The notes under the pieces: generated by a model
Told to the model about the DNA's origin: nothing
The model's database searches: none
The model's input: the letters and a program-made list of their open reading frames with translations, nothing else
Program-made: the position numbers and the translations under genes
Shown here: positions 1 through 6,936 of the stretch, piece by piece
Layout: each line of letters begins with the position of its first letter
Position numbering within the stretch: position 1 is the first letter of the stretch
Assembly: GCA_964450715.1 (NCBI GenBank)
Contig: CAYVFC010000027.1
Location: forward strand, 3,141 to 67,140
DNA: 64,000 nt
DNA from: CAYVFC01 sp964450715
GTDB lineage: Bacteria; Myxococcota_A; Polyangia; Polyangiales; JAFGIB01
Direction: 5' to 3'

Positions 1-226
1 ACAGGTCGCTTTCCGGATCGACCATTCCCCCCTCTATGTGCACGACCTTTTTCCGATCCGTATACTTGCCGTAGTATCCGTACGCCCCGGCGCCAAAGCT
101 AACGTCATCGCCTTCGTACAAGTACCTCGCCCTCAGGCCAACGCCCTTGTTGTCGTCCAGGTCGACGACGGACTCGATGGGACCTCTTCCGCCTTGGTAA
201 TATTCCTCGGTCGTGTGTGGAATAGA
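1..226 (-). pseudogene. Partial coding sequence, probable envelope protein fragment, cut at its 5' side by a repeat
   Basis: On the minus strand, the frame whose codons begin at positions 208, 205 and so on is open to the window edge. It has strongly protein-like composition, with short stretches such as YYQGGRGPIESVVDLDD, GVGLRARYLYEGDDVSF and GAGAYGYYGKYTDRKK. Alternating aromatic and polar residues suggest beta-strands of an outer-membrane or secreted protein, but I do not recognise the family. No ATG, GTG or TTG lies in this frame between about 213 and 438, where the sequence becomes a dispersed repeat, so the native 5' end seems lost or displaced. The 3' end lies outside the window. Calling it a pseudogene is inference; the coding signal itself is read directly. 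Confidence 0.5.
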
Positions 227-401
227 CGATCCGGTTGCGGCTGCGTGGGCGGGCGCCCTGGCGGCTTTCGTCCTCGGAAAAATCCTCGAAATAGCGCTCT
301 CGACCGCAGGGAGAGATCTCTGCGGTTTTTCCTGCGGGCGCGCTCGCGATTGCGCTCCGCCGACGCGCCCGGTCTCGTCTCGTTTGTTTTGCGGTGCCTC
401 C
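210..401. repeat. Dispersed palindromic repeat, family A, copy 1
   Basis: This stretch matches 52588-52767 over most of its length. Shared blocks include TCCTCGGAAAAATCCTCGAA, TGCGGTTTTTCCTGCGGGCG, CTCGCGATTGCGCTCC and the right end GTGCCTCC. The interior folds back on itself, with GGAAAAATCC against GGTTTTTCC-like arms. It encodes nothing recognisable and sits between the pentapeptide gene and the broken fragment at the window edge. A miniature, non-autonomous mobile element or REP-like unit is the likeliest reading. Confidence 0.7.
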
Positions 402-438
402 CCAAAGCGCCCGCTGTGAATATCGAAACCGGCCAGGT

Positions 439-1452
439 TCAGGCCATCGAAGTCGGGAACCAGACCATGCTGTATTCGTCCGGGTAAAAGCGGCGGGGAA
501 AGATCGTTTCCGCATCGTAGGTCGCCCCGCTGAGATCGGTGCCCTTGAATATCACGCCCTCCAAGTTGGCGCGCTCGAGCCGCGCGCTTTCCAGGTTGGC
601 GGCCTCCAGAGTAGCGCACGCCAGGTTGGCTCCCCTCAGGTCGGCGCCTTCGAGGTTGGCGATTACCAGATACGCCTTGGCCAGGTTGGCTCCCTGCAGA
701 TTCGCTTGCTCCAGGTTGGCAGCTTCGAGAAGTGCTTCTTCCAGGTCACCGCTTTCCAGATTCGCGCACCACAGATTGGCGGCGCGCAGATCGGCCGCGC
801 CTAGGTTTACGCTCGCCAGACTCGCGTTCGCCAGGTTCGCATACCAGAGACCCGCACCCTCGAGGTCGGCGAAATCGAGAACGGCGTCCGCCAGGATCGC
901 ATTCTTGAGGTTGGCTCGGGCCAGTCGGGCGGCGGCGAGCTTCGCTCCCATCAGGGTGACGCCTTCCAGGCGGGCACCGGAGAGGTTGGCCCTCTGCAGG
1001 TTGGCCAGCACGAGATCCGCGCGCTCCAGCCGCGTATTGCGGAGGTCGGCGACCTCCAGATCCGCGTGTGCGAGGCCGGCGTCTCGCAGGTCCGCGCTCT
1101 CCAGGTTGGCGCACTTGAGCTTTGCCGCTTCCAGGTAGGCTCCCTGCAGACAGGCGCCGGCGAGGCGGGCGTGTTGGAGATCGGCACACCAGAGGTTGGC
1201 TTCCCGGAGATCGGCGCCCTCGAGGTCAATCCCCTGGAGTGTAGTAGCTGTAAGGTCGGCGCCTACCAGGTAGGCGTTTGGAAAATGGCGTTCACCCGCG
1301 TCGAAACGGAGCAACAACTCGTCGATGGTCGCTGGCGGGCCGTCGAGCGTCTGTCTAATCCTCATGTGCGAAGTCTTTTCGGCTTCGCGCGAGGGAGGAA
1401 CGAGGGTTTCAGCTTCGGTACTAGCCTGCTCGACGGTCAGTTTTCGAGCCAT
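439..1452 (-). CDS. Pentapeptide-repeat protein (337 aa)
   Basis: From about residue 60 to 315 the protein is almost uninterrupted A(D/N)LXX quintets (for example GADLREANLWCADLQ, ANLEGADLRGANLA), which in known relatives form a right-handed quadrilateral beta-helix. The N-terminal 55 residues are charged and contain an ELLLRFDAGERHF segment. The C-terminus ends with an ETIFPRRFYPDEYSMVWF cap. Both end motifs recur in the second pentapeptide protein at 4616-5065, so the two are relatives rather than generic repeats. Family members include DNA mimics that act on gyrase and proteins of unknown role; nothing here fixes the function. It lies 92 bp downstream of the FHA gene on the same strand. 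The ATG has only a weak ribosome-binding site. Confidence 0.9.
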   Translation of the reverse strand: MARKLTVEQASTEAETLVPPSREAEKTSHMRIRQTLDGPPATIDELLLRFDAGERHFPNAYLVGADLTATTLQGIDLEGADLREANLWCADLQHARLAGACLQGAYLEAAKLKCANLESADLRDAGLAHADLEVADLRNTRLERADLVLANLQRANLSGARLEGVTLMGAKLAAARLARANLKNAILADAVLDFADLEGAGLWYANLANASLASVNLGAADLRAANLWCANLESGDLEEALLEAANLEQANLQGANLAKAYLVIANLEGADLRGANLACATLEAANLESARLERANLEGVIFKGTDLSGATYDAETIFPRRFYPDEYSMVWFPTSMA

Positions 1453-1544
1453 TTATATTGTTGATGGAATCGCGCTGGGCGAGGTTGAAGGAATCCGGAT
1501 CGGACGGTGTCGAAAGATCGACCAGCCGTCGGGACGTGGTTAGG

Positions 1545-2195
1545 CTACTCGACGGGTTCGTTGAGCAGGCTCCACAGCGCTTCGGATTCGCAGACCGTGG
1601 TCTCCACCTGCCCGAAGCGGATCTCGTCGCCCGTGGTAACGCGCCTGAGCTGGCGGCGCCCCAGTCGTTCGCCCCTGAGCCAGGTGCCGTTCTTGCTGCC
1701 GGCGTCGGCGACGAGCAGGGCACCGTTCTCTCCCTTTTCGAACCAGGCATGCGACTTGGAGACGCTGGCATGGCGCAGCACGACATCCTGATTGCGGGCA
1801 CGGCCCACGGACACGCGGTTTGCATAGGAGGCAGCTTTATCGCGTTTGCGAAGCTCGGCGATGAAATGAGGGGCCAAGCCGATCCGGTGCTTGAGCGTAA
1901 GCAAGTCGACTGGCGGGATCACCGAGGATCTCTTCCTCTCGACGCGATCTTCCATCACGCTCTGCTGAACCGTATGAAAGCCTATCTGGTCGGCTCGTCC
2001 CTCCTCCCGGTAGGAGCCGGCGGCCACGTAGGCGGCGGAGAGGCCCATGAAAAGCTCTCCCGACCGATCGCTTATCCGGACCAAGAGGAACGGGATCTCG
2101 GCGTAGACCGCCTTGAAGGTCAACAGGCGCTGACCGAGGATTTCCTTCACGAGGGTTCCAGGGCTCAGTTCGAATACGTTATCGGTTTGGGCCAT
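1545..2195 (-). CDS. FHA-domain protein (216 aa)
   Basis: The C-terminal ~95 residues form a forkhead-associated domain, which binds phosphothreonine peptides: VSVGRARNQDVVL, the RHASVSKSHAWF core with the serine and histidine typical of phosphothreonine pockets, then GSKNGTWL. The N-terminal ~120 residues (SPGTLVKEILGQRLLTFKAV, then IPFLLVRISDRSGELFMGL) are unassigned. I chose ATG 2195, with GGAAC upstream; the open frame continues to 2315 without looking coding. It heads the leftward arm of the locus with the pentapeptide gene, back to back with the lipoprotein/TIR-like arm. An FHA protein implies a Thr kinase partner; the nearest one in this window is at 6937-9636. Confidence 0.9.
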   Translation of the reverse strand: MAQTDNVFELSPGTLVKEILGQRLLTFKAVYAEIPFLLVRISDRSGELFMGLSAAYVAAGSYREEGRADQIGFHTVQQSVMEDRVERKRSSVIPPVDLLTLKHRIGLAPHFIAELRKRDKAASYANRVSVGRARNQDVVLRHASVSKSHAWFEKGENGALLVADAGSKNGTWLRGERLGRRQLRRVTTGDEIRFGQVETTVCESEALWSLLNEPVE

Positions 2196-2643
2196 TGCTG
2201 TTCCAAGTGGGAATGTGGCGCTTTCGATACCGTTCGAGCTACAGAGAAACCCGTTTGTATCCGAGAAAATGGATGCTAAAAACCCTATGATAACGCGGAT
2301 TTGCGGGATGGGCAAGATCGGAGCAGCGAAACGAATTCGGGGGCTTTCGAGCTAGAGCGTTGCCCCATGGCGGCCTGCGCCGTGCCGAGCCGGCGAGTGA
2401 TCCCAAACCGGTTTCGGTGGGAAATTCTACCTTTCTCGAAGAGAGATCGTGGTGCCTCCTTACCGCGCGGCCGAGCATAGGGCCTATCGAGCCGAAACCG
2501 GTGTGTAAGAAATCCCTCACACCGTCGTTGGCTGGTAGCGGGCAAAGGGCAGGCTGGTAGCGGGAATTAGTCGGAGTGATACCGATTTTAATAATGTAGT
2601 CCACCCGGCTTGCCTGAATGCAATTATCGCGCTATACTATAAA
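2196..2643. other. Divergent intergenic region between the FHA gene and the lipoprotein gene
   Basis: About 450 bp separate the two divergent arms. I see no convincing gene. There is a CCGGTTTCGG near 2409 and its inverse CCGAAACCGG near 2492, a GGTGTG/CACACC hairpin at about 2500-2525, and a repeated GGCTGGTAGCGGG at 2529-2563. The right end carries the promoter annotated at 2610-2638. The inverted repeats could be regulatory or remnants of a dispersed element. Confidence 0.5.
2610..2638 (+). promoter_or_regulatory. Sigma-70-type promoter for the lipoprotein/TIR-like operon
   Basis: A TTGCCT -35 box is followed after exactly 17 bases by a TATACT -10 box. The predicted transcription start, about 7 bases after the -10 box, falls on or beside the GTG at 2644, so the first gene may be translated from a leaderless mRNA. 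Confidence 0.6.
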
Positions 2644-3054
2644 GTGTTAGGTGGTAACAACATAACACGGATCGCGTTTACGCTGGGAATAGCCATCGCG
2701 GGCTGTCTTGTAGGTTGCGGCGCCGCGGAGTATCCCGGGGCGACCATCGCCGTGTTGAACGTATCGGAGGAGGCTTTCTGCGACGTCTACCTTTCACAGG
2801 TACGGGGAGAGTGGGGGGAGGACGAGCTGGAGGAGTCCGAGCGACTGGAGATCCACCAGGCGCGCAGCTTCGACGTCGAGCCGGGAATCTGGCATATACG
2901 GACCGATAACTGCCGCGGCGGAATGGTCTTCACCCGTCACGGCCTGGCGGTTCACGGTCACATTCTACTACAGATAAGACCGCCCAAGGCGTCCATCGAT
3001 CGAAAACGTATTCACTGGATCGCGGCGGGTGTACGACGGTCTCACGAATTGTAG
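2644..3054 (+). CDS. Small putative lipoprotein (136 aa), function unknown
   Basis: The N-terminus has a hydrophobic stretch ending in CLVGC, which fits a signal peptidase II lipobox, so the mature protein would begin at the cysteine near residue 25 and be membrane-anchored. The rest is a compact globular segment, with SEEAFCDVYLSQVRGEWGED and a beta-like IWHIRTDNCRGGMVF stretch containing two further cysteines. I do not recognise the family. The GTG start is the only sensible one in frame and leaves almost no 5' leader after the promoter. It ends 47 bp before the pseudo-receiver/TIR-like gene in the same direction and is probably its operon leader. Confidence 0.65.
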   Translation: MLGGNNITRIAFTLGIAIAGCLVGCGAAEYPGATIAVLNVSEEAFCDVYLSQVRGEWGEDELEESERLEIHQARSFDVEPGIWHIRTDNCRGGMVFTRHGLAVHGHILLQIRPPKASIDRKRIHWIAAGVRRSHEL

Positions 3055-3119
3055 GCGTATCGCCCCCCCTATACTACACGCTGGGCTAAACCGGCGGGAG
3101 CGTGTATCCTCTACCACCG

Positions 3120-4328
3120 ATGGCCGGTCGTGTGCTCATCTTTGAGAGTGACGCCGAGTTCGCGGAGGGGTTGCGGGCGGCTCTAGAGCAGCTCGATCTC
3201 ACGGTGCTGGTCTCGGAAGACGGCGCGGCCGGCATCGGCTACGCCAAGGAGACCTTTCCCGACCTGGTAGTGGCCTCGGCAGAGCTCAAGGGGATGAACG
3301 GTTTTCTCATCTGCAAGAAGTTCAAGAAGAGCGAGCGGCTCAGGCATATCCCCTTCGTGATCCTGTCCGGGGAGGCCGGGGCCGAGGTCTTCGAGCAGCA
3401 CCAAAAGCTGCCCACCCGGGCGCAGGCCTACATCAAGAAGCCGGTCGGTGTACAGGAGCTGCTGGAACGGGTGCGGGTGTTCCTTCCAGGCCGGGACGTA
3501 GACGATGCCGGGGTCGAGCAGGACGTGGAGATCGCCGAGTGGTCCATGGAGGTATCCGAGAAGCCGACGCCGATCGGTGTACGGTTCGACTCCGAACGTC
3601 CGGTTGGCGAGGCCTTTCCGCCAGCGCCCGCCGCGGAGTCGGACGAGCACACCAGCGACGCGCCGTCCGTCGCGCGGACCCGGTCGAGCGTTCCGCCGCC
3701 TCTGCCGCCTTCCCGGTCGAGCGTTCGACCTCCGGCCCCGGCGCAACACCTGGACCGACGTATAACAACCTCGCCGGACAGGCCTTCGGCGAGAGCTCGC
3801 CCGGAGCGCCCGTACCCGGTCGACACCGCCGAGGCCGCCGAGCCGGCTCGGCGCGCACTTCTCTCGGTTCCTTTGGAAGCAGGACGTCTCTTCATCGGCT
3901 GTACGCGCGAAGGGCGGGCGGTGGCGGAGAGCATCCAGCTGGGTCTCTATCCCGATATCGAGGCCGACATCGGCTCGCTGAACGACATGGGACCGGCCGG
4001 GGACGCCCTGGACCGCTTGACGGAAACCGTGGCCGGTTTCGGGACCGCCTTGTTGATCGTCACCGAGGGTGATCTCGTCCGGAATGGACATCAGGACAGC
4101 AATGCGCCGCGCGACAATACCATCTTCACTCTGGGGTTTCTCAGAGGAGCGCTGGGCAAAGGTCGCGTGTTGCTGGTAACTATAGAGGATCTTCGGTCCC
4201 ACCTACCGTCCGACCTGGCGGGGACGCAGGTCATGGCTTTCGCCATTCCCGAGGATGGTGATCTACTGGCGGCCACCGACGCGTTGTGTACGCGGATCAA
4301 ACGAGCAATCGAAGCAGTACGGGAGTGA
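3120..4328 (+). CDS. Pseudo-receiver fused to a CAP12/Pycsar-type TIR-like domain (402 aa)
   Basis: Residues ~3-120 form a CheY-like receiver. Its phospho-acceptor Asp position is Ser (PDLVVAS) and its acidic pocket reads ESD, while the later Ser (ILSG) and Lys (IKKP) remain. The layout (ESD, NGFLICKKFKK, KKPV) resembles the pseudo-receiver of myxobacterial FrzS. A Pro/Ser/Arg-rich linker spans ~130-250. Residues ~256-400 match the TIR-like fold of CD-NTase-associated protein 12/Pycsar effectors: FIGCTREGRAVAESIQ, the APRDNTIFTLGFLRGALG signature and LPSDLAGTQV. The position where I recall a catalytic Glu carries Asp (ALDRLTE). Family members cleave NAD or act as nucleotide-triggered effectors; activity here is inference. 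ATG 3120 fits the domain start; an in-frame GTG lies at 3102. Confidence 0.85.
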   Translation: MAGRVLIFESDAEFAEGLRAALEQLDLTVLVSEDGAAGIGYAKETFPDLVVASAELKGMNGFLICKKFKKSERLRHIPFVILSGEAGAEVFEQHQKLPTRAQAYIKKPVGVQELLERVRVFLPGRDVDDAGVEQDVEIAEWSMEVSEKPTPIGVRFDSERPVGEAFPPAPAAESDEHTSDAPSVARTRSSVPPPLPPSRSSVRPPAPAQHLDRRITTSPDRPSARARPERPYPVDTAEAAEPARRALLSVPLEAGRLFIGCTREGRAVAESIQLGLYPDIEADIGSLNDMGPAGDALDRLTETVAGFGTALLIVTEGDLVRNGHQDSNAPRDNTIFTLGFLRGALGKGRVLLVTIEDLRSHLPSDLAGTQVMAFAIPEDGDLLAATDALCTRIKRAIEAVRE

Positions 4329-4388
4329 GTCGCTGCGAAGGATTGCAGGCGGAGAGCGGATACGCGAGGGAAGAAAGGGAACAAGAGC

Positions 4389-4598
4389 ATGCTCGTACTT
4401 TTCATCGACGGACCCTGGGAGGGGAAGAGCTTCAGCGACGACAACCCGCAGGGCGAGTACGACGTACCGGTCTACGAGCCGAGCGTCATCGAGAGGTCCA
4501 AGAAGGAGGCGACTCCCATGGCGACCGCGGTTTATCGCGAGGTTCATCGCTACCAGTCGCCCAAGGGTAAGACGATCCTGCTGTACTCCTCGGAGTAG
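4389..4598 (+). CDS. Small conserved-looking protein (69 aa), unknown
   Basis: Starts at ATG 4389 behind an AAAGGGA ribosome-binding site. The sequence opens MLVLFIDGPWEGKSF, continues YDVPVYEPSVIERSKKE and ends YQSPKGKTILLYSSE. It has no signal peptide or membrane segment and is acidic to neutral with beta-strand-like ends. I do not recognise it. It sits 60 bp after the TIR-like gene and 17 bp before the pentapeptide gene, so it is very likely co-transcribed with both and could be an adaptor or inhibitor. Confidence 0.7.
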   Translation: MLVLFIDGPWEGKSFSDDNPQGEYDVPVYEPSVIERSKKEATPMATAVYREVHRYQSPKGKTILLYSSE

Positions 4599-4615
4599 GA
4601 ACGCGGAAAACAAGA

Positions 4616-5065
4616 TTGGATCAGGGCACACCGAAGAGCGTCGAGGAGCTGCAGAGGCGATACGAGGCCGGGGAGATCAATTTCGAAGGGGTCGTACTGC
4701 GCCGGGCCGACCTGCGCGGCGTCAAGCTGAAGGGAGCGGACATGTGCGCCGCCTCGCTGGCGAACGCTTTACTAGCAGGGGCCAATCTGGAAGGGGCCTA
4801 CCTGGAGGGCGTCGACCTCGATCGCGCCTCGCTGGTTTCCTCCAACCTGCGCGGCGCCGTGCTGGTGCGCGCGTTTTTACGCAGCGCCGATCTCCGGGAC
4901 GCCAACCTGAAGGAGGCGAACCTGACCGGAGCCCGGCTGGACGGTGCGGACCTGAGATGCATCGGCCTGAACGAGGCCGAGCTGGATGAGGCGTTGTTCG
5001 ACGGAGCGACCAAGTTTCCCGCTGGCTTCGATCCCGATGCGTCGGGTATGGTCAGAATCGGGTGA
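4616..5065 (+). CDS. Pentapeptide-repeat protein (149 aa)
   Basis: Begins at TTG 4616. After KSVEELQRRYEAGEINFEGV comes an unbroken run of pentapeptide quintets (RRADLRGVKLKGADM, GANLEGAYLEGVDL, ADLRDANLKEANL) to about residue 125, then a TKFPAGFDPDASGMV cap. The EELQRRYEAGEINF and xFPxxFDPD elements mirror the larger protein at 439-1452, so the locus carries a long and a short version. It is probably the last gene of the rightward operon, which is followed immediately by a palindromic repeat. Quadrilateral beta-helix fold expected; role unknown. Confidence 0.9.
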   Translation: MDQGTPKSVEELQRRYEAGEINFEGVVLRRADLRGVKLKGADMCAASLANALLAGANLEGAYLEGVDLDRASLVSSNLRGAVLVRAFLRSADLRDANLKEANLTGARLDGADLRCIGLNEAELDEALFDGATKFPAGFDPDASGMVRIG

Positions 5066-5069
5066 ACCC

Positions 5070-5239
5070 CTAGAGCAGCGAACGGGTTGAAACGTCTTTG
5101 AGTTCGCGTGGATAGAGGGGCCAGATGCGGCTCTCGGCCCGACGAAGGAATGGTAGAGCCATTTCTAGGAGGGACGAGGCCGCAGATGGCCCCTGTAGAC
5201 CGCGAAATCATGAGCTTTTCAGCTCGATCGGTGCTTTAG
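5070..5239. repeat. Dispersed palindromic repeat, family B, copy 1
   Basis: About 170 bp sharing long blocks with the reverse complement of 41582-41751: GTTGAAACGTCTTTGAG, GGATAGAGGGGCCAGATG, CGGCCCGACGAAGGA, GCCGCAGATGGCCCCT and AGACCGCGAAATCATG. The right end includes the TAA stop of the L-domain lipoprotein, which reads leftward from 6123. It separates two convergent genes. Confidence 0.8.
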
Positions 5240-6123
5240 CAGGGGTTGGAGCCGCACGCGTCCAGCTGGTTCTCGCAGATGCTGACCTCGGTGTAGCCCA
5301 GCAGCCGTTCTCGCAGCATCTCGGCCTCGCAAGTGGGAAGCTCGTCGTTCTTTTCGATCGTGTAGCTGCCCTTTATCTTCTTGAGGTTGCCGAGGCCGTT
5401 CAGATTTCCCAGCGCGCCGTTCTCCCGGATGGCCAGGCCTCCACCGATCTCGGTCAGGTTGGCGAGCGCGTCGAGGTTGGCCAGCTCCTCGTTGCTCGAG
5501 AGCGCGAGGTCGCGGCCGATGGTGGAGAGGCTTCCCAGCCCGTCTACGTTGCGGAGCTCCTGGTTGTCGCCCACGACCAGGTCCCTGCCGATAGCCGAAA
5601 CGCTGTTCAACCCTTCCAGGCTTGCGAGCTCTCCGTTTACGGAGATCGCCAGATCACGCCCCACCGAGCTGAGAGCGCGCAAGCCACCCAGATCGGCCAG
5701 GCTCGGGTTGCCCCTGATGACCAGATCCCCGCCCACCGAGGTGAGGCTGCTCAGCCCGTCCAGCCCGGCCAGCTGCTCGTTGTTCTCGATCACCAGCGAG
5801 CCACCGATAGAGGTCAGCGTTCGCAGACCGTCCAGGTTGGTGAGCTCGGGGTTGTTGGTGATGATCACGTTGCCCTCGACGGTGGTGATTCCGCCCAGTC
5901 GGTCGATGTGAACCGAGCGGGTACCGTCCACGACGATACGCTTGGCCGTATCTGTCTCGCCCGCGCGTTCCACCCGGAATACGGTGTGGCGTTCGCCGCC
6001 GCATCCGGGCCCGATTAGCAGCGAGAACAGCAGCACGGACGCGATCGACCGCACCTGCGCCCGTATCCCCGCGCGTCGACCAGCCGCTTGCCCGCGCCCG
6101 CCGTCCTTGTCGATGGCCGACAC
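5236..6123 (-). CDS. Lipoprotein with receptor-L-domain/leucine-rich-like repeats (295 aa)
   Basis: The N-terminus carries a hydrophobic segment ending LLIGPGCGG, a lipobox. From about residue 75 to 250 there are tandem ~23-residue units of the form (L/V)xNNxxLxxLDGLxxLxxIGGxL, the pattern of receptor L-domain (PF01030-like) right-handed solenoids found in secreted myxobacterial proteins. A short Cys-containing tail ends the protein. The GTG start overlaps the rpmA stop (TAGTG), implying translational coupling to the ribosomal genes, which is unusual. A surface-binding role is only an inference. The stop codon lies at the tip of repeat family B. Confidence 0.85.
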   Translation of the reverse strand: MSAIDKDGGRGQAAGRRAGIRAQVRSIASVLLFSLLIGPGCGGERHTVFRVERAGETDTAKRIVVDGTRSVHIDRLGGITTVEGNVIITNNPELTNLDGLRTLTSIGGSLVIENNEQLAGLDGLSSLTSVGGDLVIRGNPSLADLGGLRALSSVGRDLAISVNGELASLEGLNSVSAIGRDLVVGDNQELRNVDGLGSLSTIGRDLALSSNEELANLDALANLTEIGGGLAIRENGALGNLNGLGNLKKIKGSYTIEKNDELPTCEAEMLRERLLGYTEVSICENQLDACGSNPC

Positions 6124-6401
6124 TATGCGACCGCCTCGGATGCGACCGTCTCGGCGACGACGCTGATGCGCTGCCGCTTCTTGCCCATCCTTTCGAAACG
6201 GACCACGCCCGCCTCGCGCGCCCAGAGGGTATAGTCCTTGCCGGTGCCGACGTTGCGCCCGGCGTGAAAGGTCGAGCCTACCTGGCGCACCAAGATGCTG
6301 CCGGCAGAGACCTTCTGGCCGCTGTAGACCTTGACGCCGCGGTACTGCGGGTTGGAGTCCCGTCCGTTCCGCGTAGCTCCCTGTCCTTTCTTGTGGGCCA
6401 T
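6123..6401 (-). CDS. rpmA: Ribosomal protein bL27
   Basis: 92 residues beginning MAHKKGQGATRNGRDSNPQY, the invariant L27 N-terminus, followed by GQKVSAGSILVRQVGSTFHA and GTGKDYTLWA. It is a 50S subunit protein near the peptidyl-transferase centre. The N-terminus begins directly at MAHKKG without the cleavable extension seen in Firmicutes. It follows rplU by 15 bp, the usual order, and its stop overlaps the start of the next gene. Confidence 0.98.
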   Translation of the reverse strand: MAHKKGQGATRNGRDSNPQYRGVKVYSGQKVSAGSILVRQVGSTFHAGRNVGTGKDYTLWAREAGVVRFERMGKKRQRISVVAETVASEAVA

Positions 6402-6416
6402 GCTCGTGCTCCTCGG

Positions 6417-6725
6417 CTATACCGTGATGCCGGTGATTTTCAATTCCGTATACGGTTGCCGGTGACCGGCTTTACGCCGATACCCCTTGCGCCGCCTGAA
6501 CTTGAAGACCACGATCTTCTTCGCCCGGTCCTGCGCCGTGATCTCCGCATCGACCCGGGCACCCGGTACTAGGGGCTTTCCGATCATCGACTTCTCGCCG
6601 CCGAGCATCAGTACATCGGACAGCTCGACCTTGCCGCCTACCTCTCCCGGCAGCTTTTCCACGCGAATCGTGTCGCCCTCGCTCACCCGGTACTGTTTAC
6701 CGCCCGTTCGTATGATCGCGTACAT
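6417..6725 (-). CDS. rplU: Ribosomal protein bL21
   Basis: 102 residues opening MYAIIRTGGKQYRVSEGDTI, with the L21 core VEKLPGEVGGKVELSDVLML and a basic C-terminal segment FKFRRRKGYRRKAGHRQPYT. It binds 23S rRNA in the 50S subunit. It is the first gene of an rplU-rpmA-lipoprotein transcription unit; obgE, often the next gene in other bacteria, is absent here. Confidence 0.98.
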   Translation of the reverse strand: MYAIIRTGGKQYRVSEGDTIRVEKLPGEVGGKVELSDVLMLGGEKSMIGKPLVPGARVDAEITAQDRAKKIVVFKFRRRKGYRRKAGHRQPYTELKITGITV

Positions 6726-6756
6726 GCCAGCCAGCTTTCTCCGTTACGCCCAAATA

Positions 6757-6784
6757 ACTTTAGCGGGCGGCAGTTTACGAGCAA
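6757..6784 (-). promoter_or_regulatory. Possible promoter of rplU-rpmA
   Basis: On the minus strand a TTGCTC is followed after 16 bases by TAAAGT, about 30-60 bases upstream of the rplU ATG. The match is partial, and an AT-rich stretch further upstream (about 6820-6850) is an alternative. Confidence 0.3.
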
Positions 6785-6936
6785 GGGGGGGACCCGCAAG
6801 AGAAAAACGCCGTCCTGGAACGGTATGGTAAAAATAATCAAAAATTCCGTTAGGAGTGAACTGCCTCTGTTGACGCTTCTTTGATTACCCCCTCGATTCC
6901 GACCCCTCAAGGCGAGCCGGTTTGACGCCGTCCCGC

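Noticed and set aside
394..1464. Repetitive plus-strand frames opposite the pentapeptide gene
   Set aside because: They reflect the antisense of the A(D/N)LXX repeats (for example VGALEVG); the minus strand gives the known fold.
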